A stretch of DNA of 64,000 bases from Acidimicrobiaceae bacterium (lineage in GTDB: Bacteria > Actinomycetota > Acidimicrobiia > Acidimicrobiales > Ilumatobacteraceae), in the NCBI GenBank assembly GCA_016722025.1, contig JADKGZ010000013.1, positions 1 through 64,000 of the forward strand, in the 5' to 3' direction. The position numbers and the translations under genes are program-made. Within the stretch, counting starts at the first letter, position 1; each line of letters begins with the position of its first letter. The notes under the pieces are model-generated. The model saw only the letters and a list, made by a program, of their open reading frames with translations, was not told the DNA's origin and made no database searches. Positions 42,057 to 50,535 of the stretch are shown piece after piece.

Positions 42057-44324
42057 TCAGGCCAAGAGGTGCCGCAACGCAGCGTCGGTTCGCGCCATTG
42101 CGCGACCTTCCTCGACCGTGGTCGCGAACTCGGCGCCGAGCGCATCCGCCGTCCAGCCGCGATGCCGTTGGTACGGCGCGATTCCCAAGGGGAAGAGCGG
42201 CACGCCCAGCTCGTCGATCCACTGCTCGGCGATGCCGGCAACCAGTGCCGCCTGCCGGTGGCGGCCGGCGGCGGTGAGCGTGTTGGCGAGCCCGGTGAGG
42301 CGGAACACGGCGTACGGTTCGGCGCCGGCCTCGACGAGCCCGTCAACGGCGCACAGGAACAGCTCCTGAGCCGCTGGCAGGCGGCCTTCTGCGAGCGCGA
42401 CCTCGGCGAGGGAGCCGACGCTGTTGGCCACACCCCATGCCGAGCCGGCAGCGCGATAGACCTCAGTGGCGGCCTCGATGCGCTCGGCGGCCTCAGCGTA
42501 CGAACCCTCGAGGAGGGCGATACGGCCCTGGCGCAGGTACGTCAGACCCAACGGCATCGGGTCGCGGTGCACGTCGAACAGGCGGCAGCACCGTGAGAGC
42601 ATCTCGCCGGCACCGGTGAGGTCGCCACTGATGATGTGGGTCATGGCCAGCATGCCGGCCGCTTCGGCCTGCCATCGAGCGACAGTCGGCTCGGCGGAGT
42701 CGGCGAGTGAGGTGACGCCACGCAACACTTCGGCCGCGCGGTCGTTCTCCCCGAGCGACCACCGAACGAGTCCCTCTACTGCGGCCAGCCCCACCGCGAC
42801 GGCCTGGTCATCGGGCTCCGACCCGGCCAGTGGGAGCCATCGCAGCAGCTCCTCACCGCGGCCCATCATGTACCAGGCCATGCCGATCGCGGCGAGCAGC
42901 CGACGGCCGCTGGCGAGGTCGTGTCCGTCCGCGAGCGTCCACGTGAGCGCCGCCCGGATGTTCGCATCCTCCGCCAGCGGCAGCGAGTGCGCGGGCAGGT
43001 CGGCCGACACGCCGCGCGGCCCGGCCGCCTCCAGCGCCGCCACCATCCACTCCGCGTGGCGCGCTGATGCGTTCAGGTCCTCGCCCGCCTCGCGGAGCTG
43101 ATCCAGCGCGTACGAGCGCACCACTTCGAGCATCTGGTGGCGCTGCAGCACCGGGTCGGTGCCGACGAGCGAGCTCTCGGCCAGCAGCTGCAGCGCAGCG
43201 GGCACCGACGCGGCGAGCGGTGCGGGCACCACCGCGGCGAGCGCGTCAGCGGTGAAACCTCCTCGGAAGACCGCCGCATGCCGCGCGACCGACTGCGTCG
43301 CCTGGTCGAGCAAGTGGTGGCTCCAGGCCACCGTGGCCTCCATCGTGGCGTGGCGCCCGTCGCGGTCGAGCGGCCCGGAGCCCAGGGCCGACAGCGACGA
43401 GTCGATCCTCTCGCGCAACTCGGCCACCGAGTGATCCCGCACGCGACGGGCGGCGAGCTCGATGGCCAGCGGGAGCCCATCGAGGAGACGACACACCGCG
43501 GCCACTTCGTCGTGGTCGGCAATCCGGTTGCGCAGCAGCGCGCTGCTGCGATCGATGAACAGCTGCACTGCAGCGGGTTCGGTCAGCGGCGCCAACTCGA
43601 ACTCGTGCTCGCCGTATGCCAGCAGTGGACGCCGGCTGGTGACGAGGCAGCTCAGCGAGTCGCAGGTCTCCAACAGGTCGGCCACCACCTGCCCCGCGCC
43701 CTGGATCTGCTCGAGGTTGTCGAGCACCAGCAGCAGCGGGCCGGTGCGGATGCGAGCGATGAGCGACGTGCGTTCGTCGCGGACGTCGCCAAGATCAGCG
43801 CCCAACGCCGCCGCGACCGCGGGCACGATCTCCTCCGCGGCACTGCGGTGGGCCAACTGCACCAGTACGGCTGGGGTGTCGTAACGCCCGGCCAGCCGCG
43901 ATGCGGCTTCGAGGGCGAAGCGAGTCTTACCGACACCCGGGGGCCCGATCACGGTGATCAGGCGAGCCGGGCCGCCCGCCACCGAGCACGTGCGCTCGAG
44001 CTCGTCGAGCTCGCCCTCGCGCCCCACGAACCGCGTCAGTGCCACGGGCAGTCGCGCCTCGATCTCGTGCGGCGCACCGACACCTGTCGCAGGCGCTCGA
44101 AAGCCTCGCGCCGCTGCGACGAAGCCGTCGAAATCCCCGGCATCGATGCCGAGCACCTTGGCGAACTGCATCGCCATCACCTTCGAGGGGCGCCGCTCGT
44201 CCGCCTCGATCTTGCGGATGGTGACGGTCGCACAGCCGACCAGCTCGGCCATCTGGTGCTGCGTGAGATCGAGTGCGCGCCTGCGCCCTCTCGCCCACAT
44301 CCCGAAGGTGCGCCGATCGACCAC
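42057..44324 (-). CDS. XRE-HTH/NB-ARC/TPR regulator (AfsR/LuxR-like STAND ATPase)
   Basis: A 755-residue signal-transduction ATPase. Residues 15-75 are an XRE-type HTH (LDLTQHQMAELVGCATVTIR, then KIEADERRPSK). The ATPase follows with FVGREGELDEL, Walker A GPPGVGKTRFAL, Walker B LLLVLDNLEQ and the NB-ARC GLPLAIELAA motif. The C-terminal ~370 residues are TPR-like helices. GTG 44324 has CATCAT 6 nt upstream; ATG 44300 is an alternative. The inducer is unknown; neighbours are a SnoaL protein, a cupredoxin and an SGNH lipoprotein. Confidence 0.8.
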   Translation of the reverse strand: MVDRRTFGMWARGRRRALDLTQHQMAELVGCATVTIRKIEADERRPSKVMAMQFAKVLGIDAGDFDGFVAAARGFRAPATGVGAPHEIEARLPVALTRFVGREGELDELERTCSVAGGPARLITVIGPPGVGKTRFALEAASRLAGRYDTPAVLVQLAHRSAAEEIVPAVAAALGADLGDVRDERTSLIARIRTGPLLLVLDNLEQIQGAGQVVADLLETCDSLSCLVTSRRPLLAYGEHEFELAPLTEPAAVQLFIDRSSALLRNRIADHDEVAAVCRLLDGLPLAIELAARRVRDHSVAELRERIDSSLSALGSGPLDRDGRHATMEATVAWSHHLLDQATQSVARHAAVFRGGFTADALAAVVPAPLAASVPAALQLLAESSLVGTDPVLQRHQMLEVVRSYALDQLREAGEDLNASARHAEWMVAALEAAGPRGVSADLPAHSLPLAEDANIRAALTWTLADGHDLASGRRLLAAIGMAWYMMGRGEELLRWLPLAGSEPDDQAVAVGLAAVEGLVRWSLGENDRAAEVLRGVTSLADSAEPTVARWQAEAAGMLAMTHIISGDLTGAGEMLSRCCRLFDVHRDPMPLGLTYLRQGRIALLEGSYAEAAERIEAATEVYRAAGSAWGVANSVGSLAEVALAEGRLPAAQELFLCAVDGLVEAGAEPYAVFRLTGLANTLTAAGRHRQAALVAGIAEQWIDELGVPLFPLGIAPYQRHRGWTADALGAEFATTVEEGRAMARTDAALRHLLA

Positions 44325-44347
44325 GACCGGATGATGCCACAGCCGGC

Positions 44348-45031
44348 TCAGAGCTGTTGCAGGGCCTCCAGCACCAGCAGGCTCAAGGCCAGCTGGCCGT
44401 TGTCGTTGGGGTGCAGTTGGTCGCTGCGCAGCACGCTCTCGTCGGGCGCCGAGGCAATGGTGAACCAGTCGGCGACCGCGGCATCCCCACGGGTCTTCAT
44501 CCGTTCGGCGAGCACCGTGTTGAACACGATGGTGTCGTCGAGGTACTGCTTGCGAAAGGTGTTCACCCACACCAGTGGCTTCTCGGGCAGCATGACGGTG
44601 ATCTTGTCGATGAGCTCGCCGTACTGCTCGGCGCTTTCGTAGCTGCCCACGTCGTTGGTGCCCAGCTGGATCACCCACGCATCGGGGTCGACGCCCTCGG
44701 CGAGCAGGTTGTACACGGTGATGATGCCACTGAGCGGTGCATCACCCTTGCCGTTGCCCACCTCGATGCGCCGGCTGTGCTTGCCCTCGATGCGCAGCTC
44801 TTCCACGCCGGCATCGGTGAGCGTGGTGGTGAGCACCGGCTTGCTGCCCTCGGTGATCGAGTCGCCGACCATGGCCACCGAGGTGATGGCGCGGCGCGAC
44901 GACCCGAGGGTGCTGCCCGGCACGCCGACCAGCTTGCCCTCACCACTGCCGGTGCCAGAGCGGGTGGTCGAGCACCCTGCGGCCAGCATCACGCCGAGCG
45001 CGAGGAAGCGTCGCCGGTCGATGTTGGTCAC
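44348..45031 (-). CDS. SGNH/GDSL hydrolase lipoprotein
   Basis: A 227-residue lipoprotein with a Tat-like signal (DRRRFLALGVMLAAGC). SGNH blocks: block I GDSITEGSKP (catalytic Ser), block III QLGTNDVGSY (Asn) and block V SDQLHPNDNG (Asp/His). Probably an extracytoplasmic esterase or acetyl-esterase. GTG 45031 with TACGAT 6 nt upstream. Confidence 0.82.
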   Translation of the reverse strand: MTNIDRRRFLALGVMLAAGCSTTRSGTGSGEGKLVGVPGSTLGSSRRAITSVAMVGDSITEGSKPVLTTTLTDAGVEELRIEGKHSRRIEVGNGKGDAPLSGIITVYNLLAEGVDPDAWVIQLGTNDVGSYESAEQYGELIDKITVMLPEKPLVWVNTFRKQYLDDTIVFNTVLAERMKTRGDAAVADWFTIASAPDESVLRSDQLHPNDNGQLALSLLVLEALQQL

Positions 45032-45037
45032 TCGCCA

Positions 45038-45043
45038 ATCGTA
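45038..45043 (-). promoter_or_regulatory. -10 TACGAT for the SGNH gene
   Basis: TACGAT on minus, 6 nt before GTG 45031. Confidence 0.5.
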
Positions 45044-45077
45044 GAGTGGCCGCGCCGCCGGGTGGCGGCAGCAGACC

Positions 45078-45668
45078 TCAGCTGTCGGCCGGCTCTGTGG
45101 CAGCCGCAGCGGGCTCGGCCGGGGCCTCGGCGACCGGGGTTGCGGGTGACTGGCCGAGCGCGGCTTCCAGCCGGCGCAGCGAGTACTCGGGCAACGTGGT
45201 GTGCACCAGGCGGGCGAAGGGGAAGCGCTGCAGCTCCGTGGCCAGCGCGCCGACATCGAGGTTCTCCAGCAACAGCACGACGGTGGTGGTGCTGGGCTGC
45301 ACCGATTCGCGGAACCACTGCACCCACTCGTCGGGGACACCGAGGTCGATGATCTTGGCCGCGCCGGCGCCGATGCCGGCGCCCACGGCACCGCCCACCA
45401 GCCAGCCCACAGGCCCGCCGAACATGAGGCCGAGCAGGCCGCTCCACATGGCGCTGGACAGCGCGGTACGGCCGGGTTGCGGGTCGATCGTCTCGCGCAC
45501 AGCGGTGTTGCCGTTGTCGTCCTTGCTGACGATGACGGCATCACGCAGCTTCAGCGAACCCTTCACGGACAGGCCGGTGGCGGCCGTGAGGAACTCTTGG
45601 GCGCGCAGCGCATCGGGCAGCGACACACCCACCAGGTACTGATCGGGTTGGTCGGGCTTGTCGTTCAT
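45078..45668 (-). CDS. DUF1269-type glycine-zipper membrane protein
   Basis: A 196-residue protein. A Gly-rich membrane hairpin (LLGLMFGGPVGWLVGGAVGA and GIGAGAAKIIDLGVP) lies between a small alpha/beta N-terminal part and VVLLLENLDVGALATELQRF. This is the DUF1269 layout; the function is unknown. The C-terminus is Ala/Pro/Glu-rich. ATG 45668 with TACCGT 7 nt upstream. Confidence 0.75.
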   Translation of the reverse strand: MNDKPDQPDQYLVGVSLPDALRAQEFLTAATGLSVKGSLKLRDAVIVSKDDNGNTAVRETIDPQPGRTALSSAMWSGLLGLMFGGPVGWLVGGAVGAGIGAGAAKIIDLGVPDEWVQWFRESVQPSTTTVVLLLENLDVGALATELQRFPFARLVHTTLPEYSLRRLEAALGQSPATPVAEAPAEPAAAATEPADS

Positions 45669-45675
45669 CGCCTGC

Positions 45676-45681
45676 ACGGTA
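45676..45681 (-). promoter_or_regulatory. -10 TACCGT for the DUF1269 gene
   Basis: TACCGT on minus, 7 nt before ATG 45668. Confidence 0.45.
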
Positions 45682-45720
45682 CCCCGGCATCGGCGGCGAC
45701 AAACCCGCGGGACGCGTGTG

Positions 45721-46299
45721 TCAGGTGAAGATGGACACAAGGGTGACGATGCCGAACACCAGGAACACGCCACCCGCCACTCGCTGCACCACCCGCAGCG
45801 GCACGTGCCGCACGATCCACTGACCGGCGGTGACCGCGAGTGCAGCGACGCTGGCGAGGGCGCACCACGCTCCGAGGGCCACTGCGATCGGTGCCGAGTA
45901 TCGAGTCGCGATGCCTGCGGTGGCGAGCTGCGTCAGATCACCGAACTCGGCGAGACCGACCACCGATGCCGCGGTGAGCGCCACTCGCCGGAACGACACG
46001 TCGGCGGGCACGTCGGCGGCATCCTCGGCCGGCTCGCTGTCGCCCCGGAGCAGCAGCCACCCGCCCACCAGGAACAGCGTTGCCACTGCAACCTTCACGG
46101 GTGTCTCGGGCAACCGGCGCAGCAGCGAGCCGATGCTGACGGCCAGCACCACGTGCAGCACGAACGCTGAGGAGACGCCCACCCACACCGCCAACGGGCG
46201 GCGAAAGCGGGTGGTGAGCACCAACGACGCAACCATCGTCTTGTCGGGCAACTCGGCGAGGAACACCGTGCCGAAGGCAACGAAGAAGGCCTCGATCAT
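45721..46299 (-). CDS. GDT1/UPF0016-family cation transporter
   Basis: A 192-residue, about six-helix membrane protein of the TMEM165/GDT1/MneA family, which exports Mn2+ (or transports Ca2+). The two family motifs are AELPDKTMVA (residues 15-24; variant of ExGDKT) and AEFGDLTQLA in the second half. ATG 46299 overlaps the upstream deaminase stop (ATGA). No yybP-type riboswitch was seen. Confidence 0.85.
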   Translation of the reverse strand: MIEAFFVAFGTVFLAELPDKTMVASLVLTTRFRRPLAVWVGVSSAFVLHVVLAVSIGSLLRRLPETPVKVAVATLFLVGGWLLLRGDSEPAEDAADVPADVSFRRVALTAASVVGLAEFGDLTQLATAGIATRYSAPIAVALGAWCALASVAALAVTAGQWIVRHVPLRVVQRVAGGVFLVFGIVTLVSIFT

Positions 46300-47663
46300 C
46301 GGGGCAGCTGCTGGATGCGTGCTGCATGCCGAGCATGGCTGTGCAACACGTGCGACAGATCGGGGTGCAGGATCTCGCCGTCGCGAACCACGAAGCTGCC
46401 GTTGACGATGGTGTGCCAGGCGCTCACCGGTCCACAGCGCAGCCACGCCTCGATCGGGTCGGCCAACGCGCCCGCGAACGAGGGCCCGGTGAGCTTCCAC
46501 ACCGCGATGTCGGCAACTGCACCAGCGGCGAGCACACCGATCTCGCCCTCGCGACCGAGGCACCCTGCACCGCCGAGAGTGGCCATCTCCAACGCCATGC
46601 GGGCCGTGCCGGCGTGGGCGCCGCCGCGCAGCTTGGCCAGCAGCATGGCCTGGCGTGCCTCCATCCACAGCGATGCACTGTCGGCCGACGACGAGCCATC
46701 GACGCCGAGGCCGACCTTCACACCCGCTGCCCGCATCGCGACCACGGGCGCGATGCCCGAGGCCAGGATGAGGTTGCTGCTGGGGCAGTGAGCAACACCG
46801 ATGCCCGCCGCGCCGAGGCGGCGCTGCTCATCGTCGTCGGGCATCACGCAGTGCGCCACCCACGTGCGGTCGGTGCACCAGCCGGTGCGCTCGAGATACT
46901 CCATCGGCCGGCAGCCGAAGGTGGCCAACGAGAACGCGTCGTCCTCCGCGTTCTCCGCGAAGTGCGTGTGCAGGCGCACATCGAGCCGTTCGGCCAGCTC
47001 GGCGCTGCGCACCATCAGCTGCTCGGTGACGCTGAACGGGCTGCACGGCGCCAGGGCGATGCGCACCATGGCCCCATGGCTGCGGTCGTGGTGCCGGTGC
47101 ACCGCTGCTTCGCCGGCAGCGAGGATCTCGTCGTCGTCGGCGACCACGTCGTCGGGTGGTAGGCCGCCGTCCTTCTGGCTGAGGCTCATCGAGCCACGAG
47201 TCGGGTGGAACCGCATGCCCAACTCGCGAGCAGCCGCGATCTCCGCGCTCAGCAGGTCGCCGGCGCCCCGGGGGTGCAGGTACAGGTGGTCGCTGCTGGT
47301 GGTGCAACCGCTGAGCGCCAGCTCGGCGAGCCCGACGAACGCGCTGGCGTACACCGACTCCTCGTCGATCGCGCGCCACAGTGGGTACAGCGATTGCAGC
47401 CATCCGAAGAGCGGCTTGTCGGTCATCGGCGGGTAGGCGCGGGTGAGGTTCTGGTACATGTGGTGGTGCACGTTCACCAGACCCGGCGTCACCAGGCAGT
47501 CGGTGGCATCGATGGTGCGCGTTGCCGCCGGCGCGGGGTCGGTGCCGGCGCCGACTGCCTCGATCAGGTTGCCGGTGACAGCCACCCACCCACCGTGCAA
47601 CTCGCGTCGTTGCGCATCGACGGTGGCAACCGTGAGCGCGTTGCGGATGAGCAGATCGGCCAT
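46296..47663 (-). CDS. 8-oxoguanine deaminase-like amidohydrolase
   Basis: A 455-residue amidohydrolase of the AtzB/8-oxoguanine-deaminase group. Metal site: VNVHHHMYQN (HxH), THFAENAEDD (His and Glu), VAHCVMPDDDE (His) and GLGVDGSSSAD (Asp). RFHPTRGSMSLSQKDGGLPP is also typical of the group. It would deaminate 8-oxoguanine or related purines or triazines. ATG 47663 with CGGAG upstream. Coupled to the GDT1-type gene. Confidence 0.82.
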   Translation of the reverse strand: MADLLIRNALTVATVDAQRRELHGGWVAVTGNLIEAVGAGTDPAPAATRTIDATDCLVTPGLVNVHHHMYQNLTRAYPPMTDKPLFGWLQSLYPLWRAIDEESVYASAFVGLAELALSGCTTSSDHLYLHPRGAGDLLSAEIAAARELGMRFHPTRGSMSLSQKDGGLPPDDVVADDDEILAAGEAAVHRHHDRSHGAMVRIALAPCSPFSVTEQLMVRSAELAERLDVRLHTHFAENAEDDAFSLATFGCRPMEYLERTGWCTDRTWVAHCVMPDDDEQRRLGAAGIGVAHCPSSNLILASGIAPVVAMRAAGVKVGLGVDGSSSADSASLWMEARQAMLLAKLRGGAHAGTARMALEMATLGGAGCLGREGEIGVLAAGAVADIAVWKLTGPSFAGALADPIEAWLRCGPVSAWHTIVNGSFVVRDGEILHPDLSHVLHSHARHAARIQQLPR

Positions 47664-47674
47664 GGGTGCTCCGT

Positions 47675-49048
47675 TCAGGTGAGAGAGTCGAGGATCAGCC
47701 GAACGTCGTCGACGGTGGTGCGCGGGTTGACCACACAGATGCGCAGCACGGTCTCGCCGGCCCACGCCGTCGGCACCACGAACGCGGTGCCGGCTGCGAG
47801 CATCTCTTCGCTCCACTGCTGGTACTGGGCGGGGGTCCAGCCGCGCCGGCGGAACAGCACCACGCTGAGCTCGGGCTCCATGATCAGCTCGAGATGATCG
47901 GATTCGCGGATGAGGCGCGCTGCCTCGCGGGTGACGGTGAGCGACTGTTCCACCGCATCGCGGTATGCGCCCGTGCCATAGGTGGCGAGGCTGAACCAGA
48001 AGGGCAGGCCGCGCGCACGGCGCGAGAGGTGGTGCGCGAAGTCGCTGGGGTTCCAGTCCTCCTCGTGACCCTCGTCGGCGTGCAGCACGTCGAGGTACTC
48101 GGCGTGCTGCGTGTGCGCCGCCCGCGCCACCGACGGATCGGCGTACAGCAGGGCGCAGCAGTCGAACGGGGCGAACAGCCACTTGTGCGGATCGACGATG
48201 AAGCTGTCGGCACGCTCGATGCCGTGGTAGTGGGCGCGCACGCTGGGTGCGGCCAGGCCGGCGCCGCCATAGGCGCCGTCGACGTGGAACCACACCCCCA
48301 GCTCGGCGGCCACGTCGGCTGCAGCATCGAGGTCGTCGATCACGCCGGCGTTGGTGGTGCCACAGGTGGCGACGACGGCGAAGACACGTTCACGATCCTC
48401 CGGCGCCAACGTGGCAACGGCCTCGCGCAGGTTCTCCACGTGCAGCCGACCCTCGCTGTCGGAGGTGACCTGCACTTCGTCGGTGTCCATCGCGCGGCAC
48501 GCCTGGGCGATGCTGCTGTGCGCGCCCTTGGAGGAGATGATGAGTCCGCGGGTGCGATCGAACCTGCCACCTGCCCGCTGGCGCCAACGCCAACGGGCGG
48601 CGATGAGGGCACTGAGGTTGCCGGCGGTGCCGCCGCTGACGAACACGCCACCGGCCGCCGCCGGCATGCCGGCCAGATCGGCGAGGTAGCGCAGCGCCTC
48701 GTTCTCCGCGAAGACGGCTCCTCCACCTTCCATCCACGAGCCGGCATAGATGTTGGAGGCGCCCACCACGAGGTCGAACAGGATGGACGCCTCCGTGGGC
48801 GCTGTCGGCACGAACGACAAGAAACGAGGATGGTCGGCCGAGATGCAGGCGGGGGCGAGCACCTCGCCGAACACGCGCAGCGCTTCCAGGCCGCCCAGGC
48901 CGCGTTCGGTGACCGTGCGCCCCGCCATCGCCTTCAGCTCGGCCGGTGTGCGGGGCGCATCCAGCGGCGGCTCCATGCGCACCCGATCGACGGCGTAGCG
49001 CACGATCGCTTGGGTGAGCACCTCCATGGAGGCATCGTGCTGGTGCAT
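47675..49048 (-). CDS. PLP-dependent group II decarboxylase
   Basis: A 457-residue enzyme of the aromatic-amino-acid/glutamate/2,4-diaminobutyrate decarboxylase group. Motifs: SGGTAGNLSALIAARW, the PLP-stacking His in SSKGAHSSI, VDGAYGGAG and the PLP-Lys in VDPHKWLFAPFDCC. The substrate cannot be told from the sequence. ATG 49048 with CAGACT 7 nt upstream. It ends 11 nt before the deaminase start, so the two probably share a transcript. Confidence 0.85.
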   Translation of the reverse strand: MHQHDASMEVLTQAIVRYAVDRVRMEPPLDAPRTPAELKAMAGRTVTERGLGGLEALRVFGEVLAPACISADHPRFLSFVPTAPTEASILFDLVVGASNIYAGSWMEGGGAVFAENEALRYLADLAGMPAAAGGVFVSGGTAGNLSALIAARWRWRQRAGGRFDRTRGLIISSKGAHSSIAQACRAMDTDEVQVTSDSEGRLHVENLREAVATLAPEDRERVFAVVATCGTTNAGVIDDLDAAADVAAELGVWFHVDGAYGGAGLAAPSVRAHYHGIERADSFIVDPHKWLFAPFDCCALLYADPSVARAAHTQHAEYLDVLHADEGHEEDWNPSDFAHHLSRRARGLPFWFSLATYGTGAYRDAVEQSLTVTREAARLIRESDHLELIMEPELSVVLFRRRGWTPAQYQQWSEEMLAAGTAFVVPTAWAGETVLRICVVNPRTTVDDVRLILDSLT

Positions 49049-49055
49049 GGCAGCC

Positions 49056-49061
49056 AGTCTG
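49056..49061 (-). promoter_or_regulatory. -10-like CAGACT for the decarboxylase operon
   Basis: CAGACT on minus, 7 nt before ATG 49048; a CANNNT variant of the common box. Confidence 0.35.
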
Positions 49062-49160
49062 CCAGCTGCCCGGCGCGAGTGACCCCGGCACCGTTACAAG
49101 CGGCCCGGGGTCGTGGCCGCAGCCTGTGGAGACTACGACGCAGCCAGGCTACCGAACGCC

Positions 49161-49316
49161 TCAGTAGTTGGTGTCGAGCAGCTCGCTGCCCTCGTTGCGT
49201 TGTTCACCATCGCGGTTGAGCAGGTGACCGAGCAACGCTGCAATGGTGACCGAGCCCATGATGGCGATCACGGGAAACACCAGCAGGACGACGATGATGG
49301 CAATGGCACCGGGCAC
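49161..49316 (-). CDS. Small membrane protein, 51 residues
   Basis: A short ORF: GTG 49316, one long hydrophobic helix (GAIAIIVVLLVFPVIAIMGS and following VTIAALLGHLL), then a polar tail ending LLDTNY and TGA at 49161-49163. It is supported by TAGGCT 6 nt upstream, the same geometry as many genes here. No known family. It lies between the decarboxylase and RidA genes on the same strand. Confidence 0.55.
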   Translation of the reverse strand: MPGAIAIIVVLLVFPVIAIMGSVTIAALLGHLLNRDGEQRNEGSELLDTNY

Positions 49317-49322
49317 GATGTG

Positions 49323-49328
49323 AGCCTA
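49323..49328 (-). promoter_or_regulatory. -10 TAGGCT for the 51-residue protein
   Basis: TAGGCT on minus, 6 nt before GTG 49316; it overlaps the RidA stop codon. Confidence 0.45.
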
Positions 49329-49688
49329 CTGCTTCGAGGGCAACGGTTTGAAGGCCCAGGCCTCGATCTCGACGGCGCCACCCGCTGGCAGCGCGGCAAC
49401 GCCGATGGTGCTGCGTGCGGGGCGGCTGTCGCCGAAGCCGGCGACGTAGGCCTCGTTGAAGGTGGCGAACGTGTCCATGTCGGTGAGGAAGCACAACGTC
49501 TTGGCGACATCGGCGACCGTGGCATCCATCGTGGCCAGTTGCAGCTTCAGGTTCTCGACGGCCTGCGCGGTCTGCGCGGCCACGCCTCCGTCGACCAGCG
49601 AACCGTCCTTCAGGCCCAGCTGACCGCTGACGATGATCCAGTCGCCCGCACGAACGACGGGTGTGTAGGGGCCGAGGGGTTTGGTCAT
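49326..49688 (-). CDS. ridA: RidA-family enamine/imine deaminase
   Basis: A 120-residue RidA/YjgF/UK114 trimeric protein: GPYTPVVRAGDWIIVSGQLG, QTAQAVENLKLQLA, and the C-terminal RPARSTIGVAALPAGGAVEIE containing the Arg that binds the 2-aminoacrylate-type substrate. RidA hydrolyses reactive enamines from PLP enzymes, which fits its place near the PLP decarboxylase. ATG 49688 with TACGAT 6 nt upstream. Confidence 0.88.
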   Translation of the reverse strand: MTKPLGPYTPVVRAGDWIIVSGQLGLKDGSLVDGGVAAQTAQAVENLKLQLATMDATVADVAKTLCFLTDMDTFATFNEAYVAGFGDSRPARSTIGVAALPAGGAVEIEAWAFKPLPSKQ

Positions 49689-49694
49689 GACGGC

Positions 49695-49700
49695 ATCGTA
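49695..49700 (-). promoter_or_regulatory. -10 TACGAT for ridA
   Basis: TACGAT on minus, 6 nt before ATG 49688. Confidence 0.5.
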
Positions 49701-49711
49701 GGCCGGCGGGC

Positions 49712-50488
49712 TCACTGCCCGCGAGTGCCGCCGCGCAGGCGGTCGACGAGCGCCGTGAACTCGTGCCACTGGCCGCGCGCGAGCAGGCCGGCCTGCTGCG
49801 GCCAGCTGCTCGGGTCGTGCAGCTGAGCGCTCGAGCCGGCCTCGTCGATGAGGCGGCGCAGGATCGCCACGTCGGTGTGGTGCAGCTCCCACCAGGTTCG
49901 GATGTGGCCGTTGGCGTGCAGCAGGTCGGCGATCTTGGGCCCGATGCCCTCGATCACGGTGAGATCGTTGAAGCGAACCTTCTCGCCCAGCGCCGCTTCG
50001 CCCGCGACCAGATCCGGTTCCGGCGGCGCACTGGCTGCGATGTGCGCTGCCAGCAGGCTCTCCAGCTCGCCGATCTTGGCCTCCTGGTTCCAGAGGCGAG
50101 CACGCAGGTCGCCGATCGTGGCCTCGCGGTCGCCCACCATTGCAGCCAGCCTGGCGCGTTCGGACGCGTCCTCGGTCGGCGGCGCGCTGCGCACAGCGCT
50201 GCCGCCGGCCACACCGGCCGCAGCAGCGCTCGCCGCCGCCGATCGCAGCGCGGCAGCCGTCGCTCGGCACTCGTCGAGCTCGATGCGCAACCGCGCCCGC
50301 TCGCGCTCGACCTGCTCGAGCTCGTTGCGGGCGGTCGACGCCATCTGGTCGGCATCCTCCTTTCGAGGTGCCGGCCCTTCGGTCGCGCGCTTCGGGGTCT
50401 TGAGCCCGCGCAGCATCCAGCCTGCGACGCAGCCGATCGCCGCGGCGGCGACCAGCCAGAGTGCCCATTTGGCGAGTGTGTACGACAC
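49712..50488 (-). CDS. Membrane-anchored coiled-coil protein with helix-hairpin-helix domain
   Basis: A 258-residue protein. One N-terminal helix (LAKWALWLVAAAAIGCVAGW), a coiled coil (residues 45-145, Glu/Arg/Leu-rich, ASTARNELEQVERERARLRI) and a C-terminal HhH-type domain (LTVIEGIGPKIADLLHANGH). Similar HhH modules occur at the ends of actinobacterial envelope proteins; DNA binding is not shown. GTG 50488 has AGGAG upstream. It follows the OmpA gene by 47 nt and is likely its partner. Confidence 0.65.
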   Translation of the reverse strand: MSYTLAKWALWLVAAAAIGCVAGWMLRGLKTPKRATEGPAPRKEDADQMASTARNELEQVERERARLRIELDECRATAAALRSAAASAAAAGVAGGSAVRSAPPTEDASERARLAAMVGDREATIGDLRARLWNQEAKIGELESLLAAHIAASAPPEPDLVAGEAALGEKVRFNDLTVIEGIGPKIADLLHANGHIRTWWELHHTDVAILRRLIDEAGSSAQLHDPSSWPQQAGLLARGQWHEFTALVDRLRGGTRGQ

Positions 50489-50535
50489 GGTTGTGCTCCT
50501 TCTGTCGAGTGCAGTGTGGTGGCGTGCTGACCTGC

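Noticed and set aside
45078..46299. yybP-ykoY manganese riboswitch for the GDT1-type transporter
   Set aside because: The gene overlaps the upstream deaminase gene by 4 nt, so there is no room for a leader, and no such motif was seen.
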